64,000 bases of DNA from Chrysoporthe austroafricana (lineage: Eukaryota > Ascomycota > Sordariomycetes > Diaporthales > Cryphonectriaceae): assembly GCA_001051155.2 (NCBI GenBank), contig JYIP02000001.1, positions 2,604,001 through 2,668,000 on the forward strand, given 5' to 3'. The notes under the pieces were generated by a model. That model made no database searches. It was not told the DNA's origin and worked only from the letters and a program-made list of their open reading frames with translations. Both the position numbers and the translations under genes were made by a program. The stretch's first letter is position 1; each line of letters starts with the position of its first letter. Of this stretch, positions 21,969 through 34,251 are shown one piece after another.

Positions 21969-24027
21969 CGTGACTACCGCGCTGGATGTGAAGTCTCGGT
22001 GTCTGTGATCTGCCTGCAGAGCCTGGCTGCTGTAGTCCGACGTATGCCTTGGGGTCTTGGGCGCCCGCGAAATCTCAAGATCGTATGGTGTACGCTAAAT
22101 GCGGCGAATGGTTGAAGCCCCTGTGTTGCTGTTGCGATGCAAAGACGGAGATGCAGTGTGTGGACAGGATCGAGTTCAGAACAAAATCCATGGGGATAAT
22201 TTATGAAAACGTCGGTGTATGGTATTGTTGACAGCTGGGAGAGCTATGATTGCGCGTGCTGAAGACAGGTTGCGTCTATTGTCAGTGTGATGGGTGAATG
22301 GGAGAAAGGGGAAAAATAAAATCATAATTAAACAAAACTGTGGAAGGCACGGAAGGTAGGACAGTGGTGGCGTAGCTCGGTCTGACTGTCTGACCAGGCA
22401 GTCCTGCTTGGGAGACGCACGCAAGGGAAACCAACCCTGCTGACAGGCAATCTGAACTCGCGGCCCAATTTTGATGCGCCACTAACGGCAACCGTACTGA
22501 CATCCGCATCCTGTCACCTGCTCTCTAAGCTTCTTTCGACCATGCACAGATCAGTCCGCCGTGTCTGGTCCGGACCAAGCACTCCAAGCTAACCGTACCA
22601 TCTCGCTATCACCCAATCTTGATCCACATCGCCATCGCTCTAGCGGCGTCTCGAACGTGTGTCTTCTTCTGCCCGGCTTGTACTGTAGCATGTGCTCCTC
22701 CAGTCCTGCGGCGAGCTGAGATTGATGATTGCTCCCGCCAGCCTTGGAAGGCGACGACTGAATGGTGGGTTCTGGTGGGCCGTCAATGGTCTGTGCACGT
22801 TAAAGTGGTTGCTTGAGGTGCCCCACCCAACCCCGCCGCGACAGCAGGGCGCCAGACCAGAAGCGTCATCCCCCACATGCTGAGCCAGTTATCACGGGAC
22901 AGCGAAGAAGGCAACAAGAGTTCACACACGGTAGCTGCGCAGTCCAGCCTTGCAGGTAAGGCAGGACGCAATGTCATGACCCCCTGGACGCTTCAGAGAG
23001 CTAGTCAGTAGCAAGCCGTCGGGATTCGTACTGTACCGCACTGATAAGGCTCTCTGTGCAGTCAGTCAGAGGTGAGGCCAGCCTGAAGAGTCACAGGGGC
23101 GGCGGTGGGAAGCAGCTCCTGTCCCCTCCGTGTTTCTGCTTCCCGCGGTTGCTGTTCTAGTGGGGCCTCGTGCTGCCATTTGATACGGACAAGCGACCTG
23201 CCTTGCCGGCAACCCGGACGTAGCGTAGTAAGTGGTGGCGTCGGATGGGCTTCTCAGGAATCCCATCCTTATCGAGATACCGTACTGCAGTCTGATCTGA
23301 GGGAGGAGCCATAACTACCTAGGTACGCTGGGTAAGCAGGTTCTCCGTGCACTCCGCGCTCAGGCTGTAGTCCTTGAGCAGAAGAGATGCCACAAGGCTC
23401 TGGGCTCGTCACATCGCAGAATCAGGCCGTCATCGATGCCAGAGTAAGACGTATCCACTCTCCACCCCAACTCCTTCGTACACAGCTGGTTGGTCGGAGG
23501 TAGGGTAGCACAAGCTGCTACTGGTCCACGCTCCAGCGCACGCACTTAAACTGTTACTGCAAAGGCGTCTAGAGCTTATCCGGCGCTGCCTGAGCGGCCT
23601 TCTTTCCCCAGCTGGATCCTAGTATTTAGGGACTTGGGGGGGACAGCTGCTGCCCTGCCCCACTCGCCTACCTATTGTTAACCGCATCAGCTGCGGGCAC
23701 CTCTTAGGCCTTTCGACTCAATAGGTCTCACAGCCGTCCCTTCTTCTCCTTTACATCCATCCACCGCCAGTTCAGTTATTGCCTCGTCGGTTTCCCTCGG
23801 GCCCCTCACTGCTGTTTCTCGAATATCTCGAGTATTTGGCCAGCTCGTGGTACGGGTTCAACTGCTGCTCTGCCCTTCGTTGCCCCTGTCCAGCCTGCGC
23901 AGGTGTTCGCCTGGTTCTGGCACCACCGCCGTCTCGAGTCCGACCCAACCTCACGAAGTCCCCCCAGTCTCGAACCTGGCCCAGTCCTCCATCTGCCAGC
24001 TGCGCAGTTCCGAACTGCCTCATAGCC
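21969..24027. other. Divergent intergenic region between the IFRD and FHA genes
   Basis: It holds the promoters of two divergent genes. AT-richer DNA at about 22290-22340 sits near the IFRD leader. The 23740-24027 stretch is pyrimidine-rich (many TCC and CTC) as in fungal leaders and lies directly before the FHA start. No gene was seen between. Confidence 0.55.
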
Positions 24028-26579
24028 ATGAATTTCACAAGCCCGCCCAAGGAGGCTGCAGGTGAGCAGCCCCCCACTCGTTCAGCTCGCCCAGATCCGC
24101 TGCCCTCTAGATGTATCTCGCCAGATCAGCTCTGTCGCCCCTCCTCCCCCGCTCTGTCTGCCTTGTTGTCTCACCTATCTGCCTGCGTCAGATTCGGGTT
24201 CAGGTCTCTGCACTTTTGAGTCACTTGCACAACTTGCAAACCACAATCACTAACGTTAATTTGCTTCTCGTCCCAGTCTTCATCAACCTGTCGGTCATAA
24301 GTCCCGACGACGTCACGTTTCCAGAGAGACGCCTTGTCCTGACCGAATCCCGTCCTGCCGTTGAGATCGGGCGATCCAGCAACCGCCCCACCCTTCACAT
24401 CCAGTCTGCTACCACCAATGGCTGGTTCGACTCTCCTGTCATGAGCCGACATCACGCCGTGATCAAGGCCGATATCCCCAACAAGGCAGGCTGTTACTTC
24501 ATATTTGTGATGTAGTAATGTTTATTAACACACCCGCAGGCCGTGACGATTCACGACTCGAGCTCTATGCACGGCACCTACCTGAACAATGCCAAGCTGA
24601 GCTCCGAGAAGCGACTCCGGTATGGCGATAAGTTGATCTTCGGCTTGCCTGTATATCGCAACGAGCGGACCTTCCAGCCTGCTACTGTCAGGGTGGAGAA
24701 ACTGGAGTTCCAAGAAGGGTAGGCCATCTAGTCCTTGCCATGACCGTTTATTCATGCTCACCTCGCTTGAAGACCCCGACCTACCACCTCTCCCAACCGT
24801 GTCTTCACGGTCCCGGACGACTGCTCGACCGATGACAATGAGCCTATGGATGAGTCCATGGATGACCCGCTCCCCTGTCCTAGCAACCCCAAGGAGAACC
24901 CTGGACACCTAGAGCCTTTCGCAGACCGTCCGAGGTCAGTTCCTCAGCTCGATGGGATTATCGATCTCATTTCTGAGCTGGACGATGCCGAAACTACTCA
25001 TGGATTCCGCTCGGACCTCGATGACGAGGCGGTCCGCCTTTCAGACGACGATGACATGAACTCTTTGGGCGAAAGCTCACTCGACTCCCTCGATCTTAGC
25101 AGCACCCCTCACAATGCCAATCATGGTGCTGGTTCCCCATCACCGTCATGGAATAGTATTGCATCAGATTCGGCAAGCGAGGAAACGGACGAGGACTTGG
25201 AGCACTACTCGTCCCTTTCTGAGGACGAAGAGGAAGGCCTCTTCGTATACGAGACAGACTCGGATGACATGGAGCGCCTATCTGAGCATCCGGAAGAGTC
25301 TCGAGAGCCATCCTCGCTCCTCCAATCGTGTTCCCAGGCACCTGATTCTGGAGCCCCTCGCCTGCCTCCCCTCAACAGTGTTCTTCCGCCTGGGCAATGG
25401 GGCTCCGGCGCACGCTGTGAGCCTTTCACCAACGTCCCGATGGCGACAGTCCATGAAGGAGAGATGCTCTACACTCTCCATAGGCTACCGAGCCCGTCTG
25501 ATGCGGTTCTCCCCCACGGCTCTCGTCTTATGGGTGCGGGTAACAAATTCGTCATCAACGACCTTCAAGAGCCTTCACATGTCATTGGAAATGACTGCGC
25601 CTCGGCATCTGATGGTCGCGTCTCAGCTACGACTATGGGCCAGAAGAGTGGAAAGCCAGACTATTTTGAAGCCAGAGAGCAGAACAAGCTCACTATTGCC
25701 CGCATCACGGAGCAAGGATTGTCGTTTCGGCCTTCCCCTGAAATTGCCTTCGGTTCCAATAATAAGAGTTTTAGGGTGGCGCCCCCTCTTGAGAAGCTGA
25801 ACCTGCCCCGACCATCCATCTCTTCTTGCAAGACGACCTTCAATGATAAGCCAGCAGATAACGAAGGCTGCCAGTCGGAAATAAGTCCTCCTCGATTCTC
25901 CCATCGGAATCATGTGAACGATGATTCAGTCTTCCTGCCGACAAGCGTCGAAGATGAATGCGGTTCAGCCTCCGCGGAGAACCGTCGAAATGCAGCTGCG
26001 TCCTGGGTCGATTACGACCCATACGACTTTGAGCCTGCATCTGCGTACGAACTACAGCAATTGAAACAGCGGAGGAACGAGCAGGCTAGTGACGCTGTGT
26101 CGATCGTCCCGAAACAAGATGTTGATGTCACTCTTTCCAACCCTGAGAACCTGCACCACACAGATGAAAACACCACCGACGAGTACCTCGGCATGAGCAG
26201 GGGAGATGAAACAAGTGTACAAACAGACAATAAGGGAAAGCGGAAGGCGGCTGAAATATCCGAAGTCAGTGAGGCTGAGATCGACTGGGCTCGAGACATT
26301 ATGATGGAGGCTATCAAAGAGGACGCGGTCATTGAGGAGCCTGTTACCCCTTCTGGCGCTGCGTCGCCTCACACTCCACCACCGCCTTGCCCAACGCTTG
26401 TCCAATCGCCTCTTCTTTCGCCTCCCACAACCCCAGAGGAGACGGCGAACCCACAAGCAAGGCCGACGAAGAGGATGAAGAAGATTGCCGAACGGATGGG
26501 TTATGCTGCACTTGGCGGCGCTACGGTCGGTGCTATGGTTCTGACGTCGCTCATCTACACTGCCCCAACGTTCGTCTGA
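24028..26579 (+). CDS. Tail-anchored FHA-domain protein
   Basis: Four exons (24028-24061, 24277-24485, 24540-24718, 24773-26579) give 2229 nt and 742 residues. The FHA domain spans about residues 12-130: GR at 43-44, SRHH at 68-71 and MHGTYLNN at 91-98 are the phosphothreonine-binding signature. The middle is acidic, Ser/Asp-rich and disordered. The C-terminus has a basic patch (PTKRMKKIAERMGY) and a hydrophobic stretch (ALGGATVGAMVLTSLIYTA) that ends four residues before the stop, so a tail anchor is likely. This layout recalls the FHA/tail-anchor plan of SLMAP-type STRIPAK subunits (Neurospora HAM-4, yeast Far9/Far10). I see no long coiled coil, so I would not name it HAM-4. Intron 1 has a CACTAAC branch site. 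Intron 2 appears to be GC-AG (AAG|GCAGGC...CGCAG). The short first exon is the least certain part. Confidence 0.8.
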
Positions 26580-28251
26580 ACAACTATCTGGTTTCACGTT
26601 ACCTTCTCTTTACAAAGCTTATCTGCTGCGGTAACTACCGAACAGAATTATTGGAGAGTCGGCGTTGGGGGGTGACAATGGCTTTTTACATGCTGGAATG
26701 GAGGATTTAGGCGGTCATGCGGCTGAACACCCTTCCCTATTCTATGCGATGGTTTTATCTGCTAGGCTGACGCAACTCTGATCACGTTGATTATTCTATG
26801 GACGGGGATCGGAAGACGAAGGTTTTCCATTACATTGAGAGAAATTTCCAGGCAGGAAGCCGTCTTCTATGAAGTAGATATCCTTTGTCGCCCAAGTGGT
26901 GCTGGGACAGGGGCAATTAGCAAATTCAACGTTACATTTCGACTTTTCATTGCGTGAGCAAGATCGTTCATAGTCTAGATGTGTCGACAATTCTACAACA
27001 GTGCTTTGCTATTCTTCACGTAGTCGAAAGAGCCATCGAGTTTGTATCTGTCACCGTGGATGTAAGAAGAAGTACTTGAAAGATGAAAATTCTCCCAGAG
27101 TGAGACTTGAAAGCATGTTATCTCGTTAAGTTTCACAGAGATGACTTTCATTTCGGCCCAAAGACTACGCAAGACCTCACGGCCAACGTAACTCGAAGGT
27201 TATTGCAAGATGTACCCGGGTTGTATATTCAACTCGAGGAACGGGAGCACTTGAAGACCTTGGGAAGTCACGTTATACCGCGCTGCTCAGACATAACAAG
27301 TGGCCTTACCCTATTACAGACTCTCTAGCCGCCATATACATGGCCCTCTAAGAGATTCTCCGAATGATGCACGATACAGGATGACGCTGACGCAGTCGGA
27401 GTCTCGGACCACTCGTGTGTGATGATATTTCGAGACAAACCTTGAATAAATTAGGTGAGAGTAGCTGTATTGGTCTTGGTCTTGATCCACTCTTGATGGT
27501 ATTACATATAAACCGCACACAGGTCTATCATACGACTTTGATGGAGTGCGTATTTCTTCGCTTTCTGTCTGAGGGACTGACATTCTGGTGCTATCGAGCA
27601 GGTCGGATCTTCAGATGGAGGCCGGCATGGAGGTCTCCCGGCTGCGGCTAGTAGTCATCGCAGGGAGTTTAGTGCATCCATTCGCATTCAGGCAGGTCTT
27701 TGAGGCTGTAAGTAACGTTCACAGGCTAATTTATATTGGTGAGGATCTCCGTATCTAGGCATGCGAGCTACGACCCAGCATTTTCAAGGAGAGCAGGCTT
27801 CACGTGGGTTAAGACGGATTCTATAGAGCTGCTACCCGGGACGGTAGTAGAACAATCAACATACACCCTCTCGGAATCTGGGAATATGCAGATAGGAAAA
27901 AGGATGTCGAGCAGACTGCCTTGCTGGAGCTTAATCGTACGAGCACAGTTTTGACGGGCCACGATATCAGTGAAGGAAGTGCACTAGGTAGGATGGGGCC
28001 GAATATCACGTCGAGCCGCTCTTTTCTTTTAGTTCTACGCTGCTAAAGGCTCTAGTCTGAACTCGAGCTGACAATGGCTCACCTGGTGATTGGCAGAGAA
28101 CATCCCTGTCCAGAACTACAGGTGGCCACGGCTCCGCAATCGGCCCCAGATTTCGCTCGACTCTTGACGTTTCTTGGAGACGGTTTGATTTTTCTCGAGT
28201 TCGTGCTGTCTGAAGGGTCACCCTCGACTTGTCGATGCGTCCTTGCTCAAG
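26580..28251. other. Intergenic, no gene supported
   Basis: The DNA is AT-richer than the flanking genes, with short frames on both strands. The frames at 27736-27962 overlap on opposite strands and neither joins to neighbours by splice sites. The last few hundred bases are the aconitase-2 promoter and leader. Confidence 0.5.
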
Positions 28252-30773
28252 ATGAGGTCAATTGATGTTGCGAGACGCTCGGGGGCGCTGGCGAGGGTAA
28301 GTAAAGGCCACAAGCCTCCCAAGATTGACTCGAGATTGACCACCATACCACAGAACGCCCTCCAGCTCCGCCGCGTCCCATGCAGCAGCACCCGCCATCT
28401 CTCAACGGGCCCAGCACTACCGCCGACCTACGAGACCCTCTATACGAAATATGCTGAAGTGCGCTGGGTGCTCGGTACCCAGCGCCTCACCCTCGCCGAA
28501 AAGATCCTCTACTCCCACCTCGACAAGCCGGAAGAGAACCTCCTCTCCAACACCAACGGCGGGCGCGACATCCGTGGCCGCGCGAACCTGCAGCTCAAGC
28601 CGGATCGCGTCAACATGCAGGACGCCTCCGCACAGATGGCACTGCTGCAGTTCATGGCGTGCGACCTGCCACGGACCGCGATCCCGGCCTCCATTCACTG
28701 CGATCACCTGATCGTCGGCGAGCGCGGCGCGGACAAGGACCTAGAGGAGGGGCTGAGCGCCAACCGGGAGGTCTTCGACTTCCTCGAGAGCGCCGGAAAG
28801 AAGTACGGCGTCGACTTCTGGCCCCCGGGCGCCGGCATCATCCACCAGACCGTGCTGGAGAACTATGCGCGCCCCGGCCTCATGATGTTGGGCACCGACA
28901 GCCACACGCCGAACGCGGGCGGCCTGTGCACCATCGCGATCGGCGTCGGCGGCGCAGACGCCGTGGAGGCGCTGGTCGGTGCGCCGTGGGAGCTGAAGGC
29001 GCCGAAGGTGCTGGGCGTGAGGCTGACGGGCAGGCTGAACGATTGGGTAGCGCCGAAGGACGTGATCCTGCATCTGGCTGGGAAGTTGACCGTGAGGGGA
29101 GGTACTGGATTTGTTATTGAGTATTCAGGTCCCGGTGTTGAGACTCTGAGCCTCACTGGCATGGCGACTATCTGCAATATGGTTTGTAGAACCCCCGGGG
29201 TTTTTCAGGGTCTTTTCAAGGCTAATTGTGACATTCGCAGGGTGCGGAAGTGGGCGCGACGACGTCGATATTCCCATTCACGGATGCTTCAGCGAGATAT
29301 CTAGAGGCTACGAGGAGAGGGGACCTGGCGAGTGCCGCGAAGATCTTCCAGAGCTTCCCAGGCGTTGGCAACTCGGACGACGCATACTTCAGGTTCAAAG
29401 CGGACGAAGGCGCAGAATACGACCAGCTGATCGAGATCAACCTTTCGGAACTCGAACCACACATCAACGGACCACACACCCCGGATCTATCAACACCCCT
29501 GTCGGAGTTCAAGAAGACGGTGCAGGAAGAGAACTGGCCACAAAAGGTCTCAGCAGGGTTAATAGGGAGCTGCACAAACAGCTCATATGAGGACATGACA
29601 CGCGTGGAAAGCATAGTAAAAGCCGCAGAGGCGGCAGGGCTCAAACCAGCCACGGACTTCTACGTCACGCCCGGCAGCGAACAGATCCGTGCGACGCTCG
29701 AGCGCGACGGGGTCCTCAACACCTTTACCGACGCGGGCGGCATCGTGCTCTCCAATGCGTGCGGGCCGTGCATTGGGCAGTGGAAGCGTCGCGACGGCGT
29801 CGAGAAGGGGACGCCGAATGCCATCTTCACCTCTTACAACCGCAACTTCCGCGGCCGCAATGACGGCAACCTCGACACGATGAACTTCCTCGCGAGCCCC
29901 GAAATCGTGACTGCCATGGCCTTTGCCGGCTCGACGACGTTCAACCCCATGACGGACACGCTGCAGACCCCCGACGGAAAGGACTTCCGCTTCCCGGCGC
30001 CCAAGGGCGTGGAGGACCCCAAGACGCCGTTCGAGTATGGCAATGAGGCTTTCAAGGTCGCGAGCCAAGACCCTGACCCCAGCGTCCAGGTTGCCATCTC
30101 CCCCGACTCCCAGCGCCTCGCGCTCCTGGACCCATTCGAGCCCTTCCCGAAGTCCGATCTAGCCGGCCTCCGCGTGCTCGTTAAGGTCAAGGGGAAGTGC
30201 ACGACCGATACCATCTCGGCCGCGGGGCCCTGGCTGAAATACAAGGGCCACCTGCCCAACATCGCGACCAACACGCTCAACACGGCCGTGAACGCCGCGA
30301 CGGGCGAGGTCAACGCCGCGTACGACCTCGACGGGTCACGGAGCACGATCCCGGACCTTATGCGCAAGTGGAAGGAGGCCGGCCGGCCGTGGCTCGTCGT
30401 GGCGGAGCATAACTACGGCGAGGGCTCGGCCCGGGAGCACGCCGCCCTGCAGCCGCGGTACTTGGGCGCGCGTATCATCGTCTGCAAGAGCTTCGCGCGC
30501 ATCCACGAGACGAACCTCAAGAAGCAGGGCGTCGTCCCGCTGACGTTCGAGAACGAGGCGGACTACGACAGGATCGACGCGCTGGACGAGGTCGACACCG
30601 TGGGGCTCTACGAGATGCTGCAGAACAAGGGGCAGGGGGAAGTGCGGCTCAGGGTGAGGAAGAACGGGGGCGGGAAGGAGTTCGAGGTACCCGTCAAGCA
30701 TGCCGTCAGTCGGGACCAGGCCGGTTTCATACTTGCGGGGAGTGCATTAAACCTACTGGCGAAAGGCGCATGA
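28252..30773 (+). CDS. ACO2: Mitochondrial aconitase family protein, Aco2 type
   Basis: Exons 28252-28296, 28354-29181 and 29241-30773 give 2406 nt and 801 residues. An Arg/Ser-rich presequence ([15 protein letters not shown] plus [15 protein letters not shown]) precedes the aconitase core. The three 4Fe-4S cysteine ligands are C402 ([10 protein letters not shown]) and C465/C468 ([10 protein letters not shown]). Substrate-site blocks [20 protein letters not shown] and [14 protein letters not shown] (about 684-697) are present. In canonical aconitase the last block reads GSSRE; here the second Ser is Ala688, as I recall for yeast Aco2. Aco2-type enzymes dehydrate homocitrate to homoaconitate in fungal lysine synthesis, so this may be that paralogue rather than the TCA enzyme. 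The first intron (GTAAGT to CCACAG, 57 nt) is a multiple of three without stops, so retention would only lengthen the presequence. The function split is inferred from family knowledge. Confidence 0.92.
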
Positions 30774-32326
30774 GAGGGACATCCAAAAGGCAATGGCCAA
30801 GGGATAGGAAGAAAAAGCAAAAGGAACTTGTTAGGCGGCTGGGAGGTAACTCATTCATCTGGACTCAGTCGTCCTGCGGTTGTCTAATTGGAAAGCAGGC
30901 GTCCTTATGTGGATTGACAGAAAAAAGCTCGGCGTTGGTCAATTAAAATTTTTAAGGAGACAAGACAATGTAGAGGCTCTCGAGCGTTTGGCGCATCAAA
31001 TGAACCCAGCCCCCTCGGATGGATCCAAAACATCCTATCTTGATTTCTCATGGTGTGAGAATTCTCATTGACATAACCGAGGCCTGATGGTGTGTTTGGT
31101 GATGCTAGGTGGCAAGCCTTCCTAAGGTGTTATCTTCCAACCTGCAAGCCGCAAGAGATTTTGTAATTAACAGCACGTGAATGCTGTAATGATTAACAGC
31201 CCAACATATTTCTGCCGAGGGTGCCCTCGTGGGCCCATACCACGACCTCCAGGCAATTCTTTGTGAAATACTAGTTGCCACCGCTCGGGAAAGATGCGCA
31301 TCTGGTGCAAAGATGAAGTATGACGTCCCAGAACCTTATTCTCCCCTCTCTTGCCTGTCCTCTGATAGGTTTAACATAGCAGTAGTAAATTGTTCGGGAG
31401 CCTCAATCGTGACCAAGACATAGAATTATCAATTGAAAATCATGTATCGGAGGAGAAAAACTTGCTATATGAGCCTTGGGGGCCGCTCTGTGAGGTTCTG
31501 ATGGGTGATTGTAGATGGAGGAGAAAGTTGCGATTCCAGATAGCAGTGTGCATTAGCCAGCCACTAGGCTCCCTGAACAAGAACTTGGGCCTGGCGCTGC
31601 GATGATGCCATTGGCCGTCCAGCGCCATTATTGTTGTGACTGGTCAAAATTCAAAGGGTGCCCATGTCGATAGTATAGATTAACCCATGAAAGAGACTCA
31701 AGTCCTTTCTCCAACATGTTCTCCGTTCCGGTTGTTCGAAAAATTGTTCCGAATTAGCAGTCTTGTTCTTAAGCCTTGCGACTTAGATAGTCCAAAGCCC
31801 GCGATTCGCTGAGGCTTAGGGTTAGGGCGGACAGCCTTGCCTATGTCTAGATGGTATAATGTGTTTGTAGGATTTGTGGTTAATATATAAGTTTCCTACA
31901 AGTGGCAAATGATTAATCACGTTATAAGCAATCTCTAGAATCTGAAAGATGATAATTCAATATGTGCTATTAATACCGGGCCAGCGAACGATCCCCTTAT
32001 TAAACTCGAGTGCCTGTAGCCCCGCTGCAGCCTAGGACACATTCTCCGTCAAATCTGAGAGCCTCTCGCTTTGCCAATAGCTATTTGGCGCTTGATAAGC
32101 GCCATGGACCTTTTCGTGAGGATTCGTCAATTGCTGCAAAAGTCGACTGTAGGTCTTTTTTCATGAGTGTTTGACAGATCGCCCGACTGCTCCCACTGTT
32201 TCTGCGATGATTTCTGGGCCTGCCGGTCATATGGCGCCGTTGCGAAGACTCATGTGTATTCATTAGTGCACGAATCCCTTTGATGTCCTCGGTTCGTGGG
32301 TTGGCTTCCATCTCGAGCTGCGTATG
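30774..32326. other. Convergent intergenic spacer, AT-richer
   Basis: It is the 3' side of aconitase-2 and of the hypothetical gene beyond. No gene was seen. The composition is AT-rich at 31600-32000 and includes two telomere-type hexamers. Confidence 0.6.
31816..31827. repeat. Two TTAGGG telomere-type units
   Basis: Two perfect consecutive copies of the fungal telomere hexamer lie inside AT-rich intergenic DNA. Two copies can arise by chance or remain from break repair. It is not a telomere. Confidence 0.5.
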
Positions 32327-34251
32327 CTATGAATCTTCTGCGGAAGCGTTTCTGTCAGATGCCGGTTGCGCCGGCGGTCTCCGTCTATTGTACGGCCGCT
32401 TGCTCCTCACAGGAGTTGACGGGGCAGCGGGCTGTTCGGTCCCGCCATTCTGATCATGAAACCAGCGCAATGCGCCGACCCAGTTCTCAGTGTTGAGAAC
32501 GCGGTCTGGCAGACTAGCCTCAAACTCCTCAGTGCTCTCTTGCATTCGTTGTTGTTTCATTCTTTTCGCTGCCTTGCCAAAATTCGCTTTCCTTCCTCCG
32601 CGTGCTTTGATTTCTTCCTCTTTCTGCCGGTACCACGCCTCCGAGTGCGGCCTGCTTCGATGAGTTCGAGGATCGATATGACCGAACCAGATATTTCTTT
32701 GCTCCTGAGGCTCTTGCTGGTCGCGCCGCCTCTCGATGACTAGTGGAGGGGGTTGAGAGGAGCTCTGCTGTCCGTATATATAAGCATCTAAAATTGACGT
32801 GTCCTTCTTCTCGATTAGGCGACGTCGTTGCCTCTCTAATGGCGGTGCGCGTTCAACAGGTTGGAGCTTTGGGTATCGGGTGACAGGCATCTTTTCGCTC
32901 TGGTCAGGCATCGCTTTGGTAGGGGTTGTCCTGGCGGAAGCCACTTTGCCACTGTTTGGCTTTGCAGGAGGTGCCTTCGGAGGCTGCGCACTCTCAGCAG
33001 ACGCGTTCCTTGAAACAATTCTAGGGCTAGCCTCGTCATGGCTGCTCCGGCCCACAATGCCAGTTTGCTCTTCATTCAGTCTTGAAAAATCTGACCGGAT
33101 ACCAGTGATCGCGCTGCTAAAAGGAGCTTTGAGGTAATCATTGTATGAAGATGGAGCAGTGGGTGGCTTCTCTTGAGGTTTCGCAGCTGTAGATGCGAAA
33201 GGGTGCAAATCGTCGTGCAAACTTGGTATTCGACCAGGCATAGCGCCCAGGTCCCTATTCTGCCTGACATAATTGAATATCCTGGGCGGTGCAAGAGGCG
33301 AAGCGGATGGCGCATGATTTAAGTCATGAGCATCGAGGGTCGGCGAGGTTGTCCGTGGCTTTTTCTTCGCAGGCCCCTCTGCTGACTGCAACGGCGGGTC
33401 TAGAGGTCTCTGCAACGATGGCTTCTCTGGCGCATGACCGTTCGGCAAGCGACTTTCCGCAGATCCACGGTTGTTCAAGCTCCTGTCAGCAGGGTAAAAT
33501 GGACGCCTCTTCACAGCTGTTTTCCTGGCGGTGGCCTTGGCTTCCAGGGTCTTCCGGTTGGGAGAAGAACTGGGATCGGGTGGAAATCGAGCCCCATTGC
33601 TCTGCAAAGGTTGCGGAGGAGATGGTCTATCCGAAGTCTTTGTTGACTTTGGGGAAATTGCCTTCAAGTGATGCGAGCATGCGACGTTGCCCTTGGCCGC
33701 GTCCTGGTCACAGTTTGGAACGCGGCATTTTGCCCTTGCCCAATAGCTATTATCCTCATTGTCCGATAACAGAAATGGATTGCTGGCGTGGCTCCCAGAT
33801 GAAAGCATATTCGCGAGGTCTTTCAAGGAGGCGGCTGGCTTTTGAGTTGAGACCTCTGCTGCAATCCCATCATTACGGGACAGATTTTTCTCTCTCTGGG
33901 CCCGATCGCGATTGGGACACAACGAGCAGATGAAGCTAGGATGAGTCAGCCAATCGCTTGTGAGTGATGAGCCTTGGGGGTCATGGGCAGCATGTATAGA
34001 GAAGATTGATGAGGGATGAGATAAGGGTGCGGCTTGTGAGGACAAGTACGTTGAGAGAAGTGAATAGAGTTAGGCGTGCGGTGGGGTCGGGTGCTTACGC
34101 TCCGACGCGTGAGTGCTAGTTCAATGTTGACTCGAAGACAGGCCTGGATAGGCACGTTGCGGATCAGCCCCCCGAGAGGGCTTCTACTTACGGGTCTCGT
34201 GGTACTGGCCGATGACACCACAGGTGATAATTTCTGTTGCAACGGCTGCAT
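32327..34251 (-). CDS. Conserved fungal-type hypothetical protein with a 17-nt micro-exon
   Basis: My model has three exons: 34251-34192 (20 codons, MQPLQQKLSPVVSSASTTRP), 34115-34099 (17 nt) and 33935-32327; 1686 nt, 561 residues. Donors are GTAAGT and GTAAGC, acceptors AACTAG and CCTAG, the last after a GCTGAC branch-like site. Phase closes only if the 17-nt exon is included, giving RPHSRVGAFICSLCPNRDR. Two Cys clusters near the N-terminus (CSLC, then CRVPNCDQD...ACSHH) could bind zinc. The middle is Pro/Ser-rich and disordered with basic patches. A well-ordered C-terminal segment reads NIWFGHIDPRTHRSRPHSE, then EEIKARGGRKANFGKAAKRM, before a basic tail. This suggests a nuclear protein. I do not recognise the family. 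The alternative start at 34045 in the large exon's frame would lie inside the predicted second intron. Confidence 0.65.
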
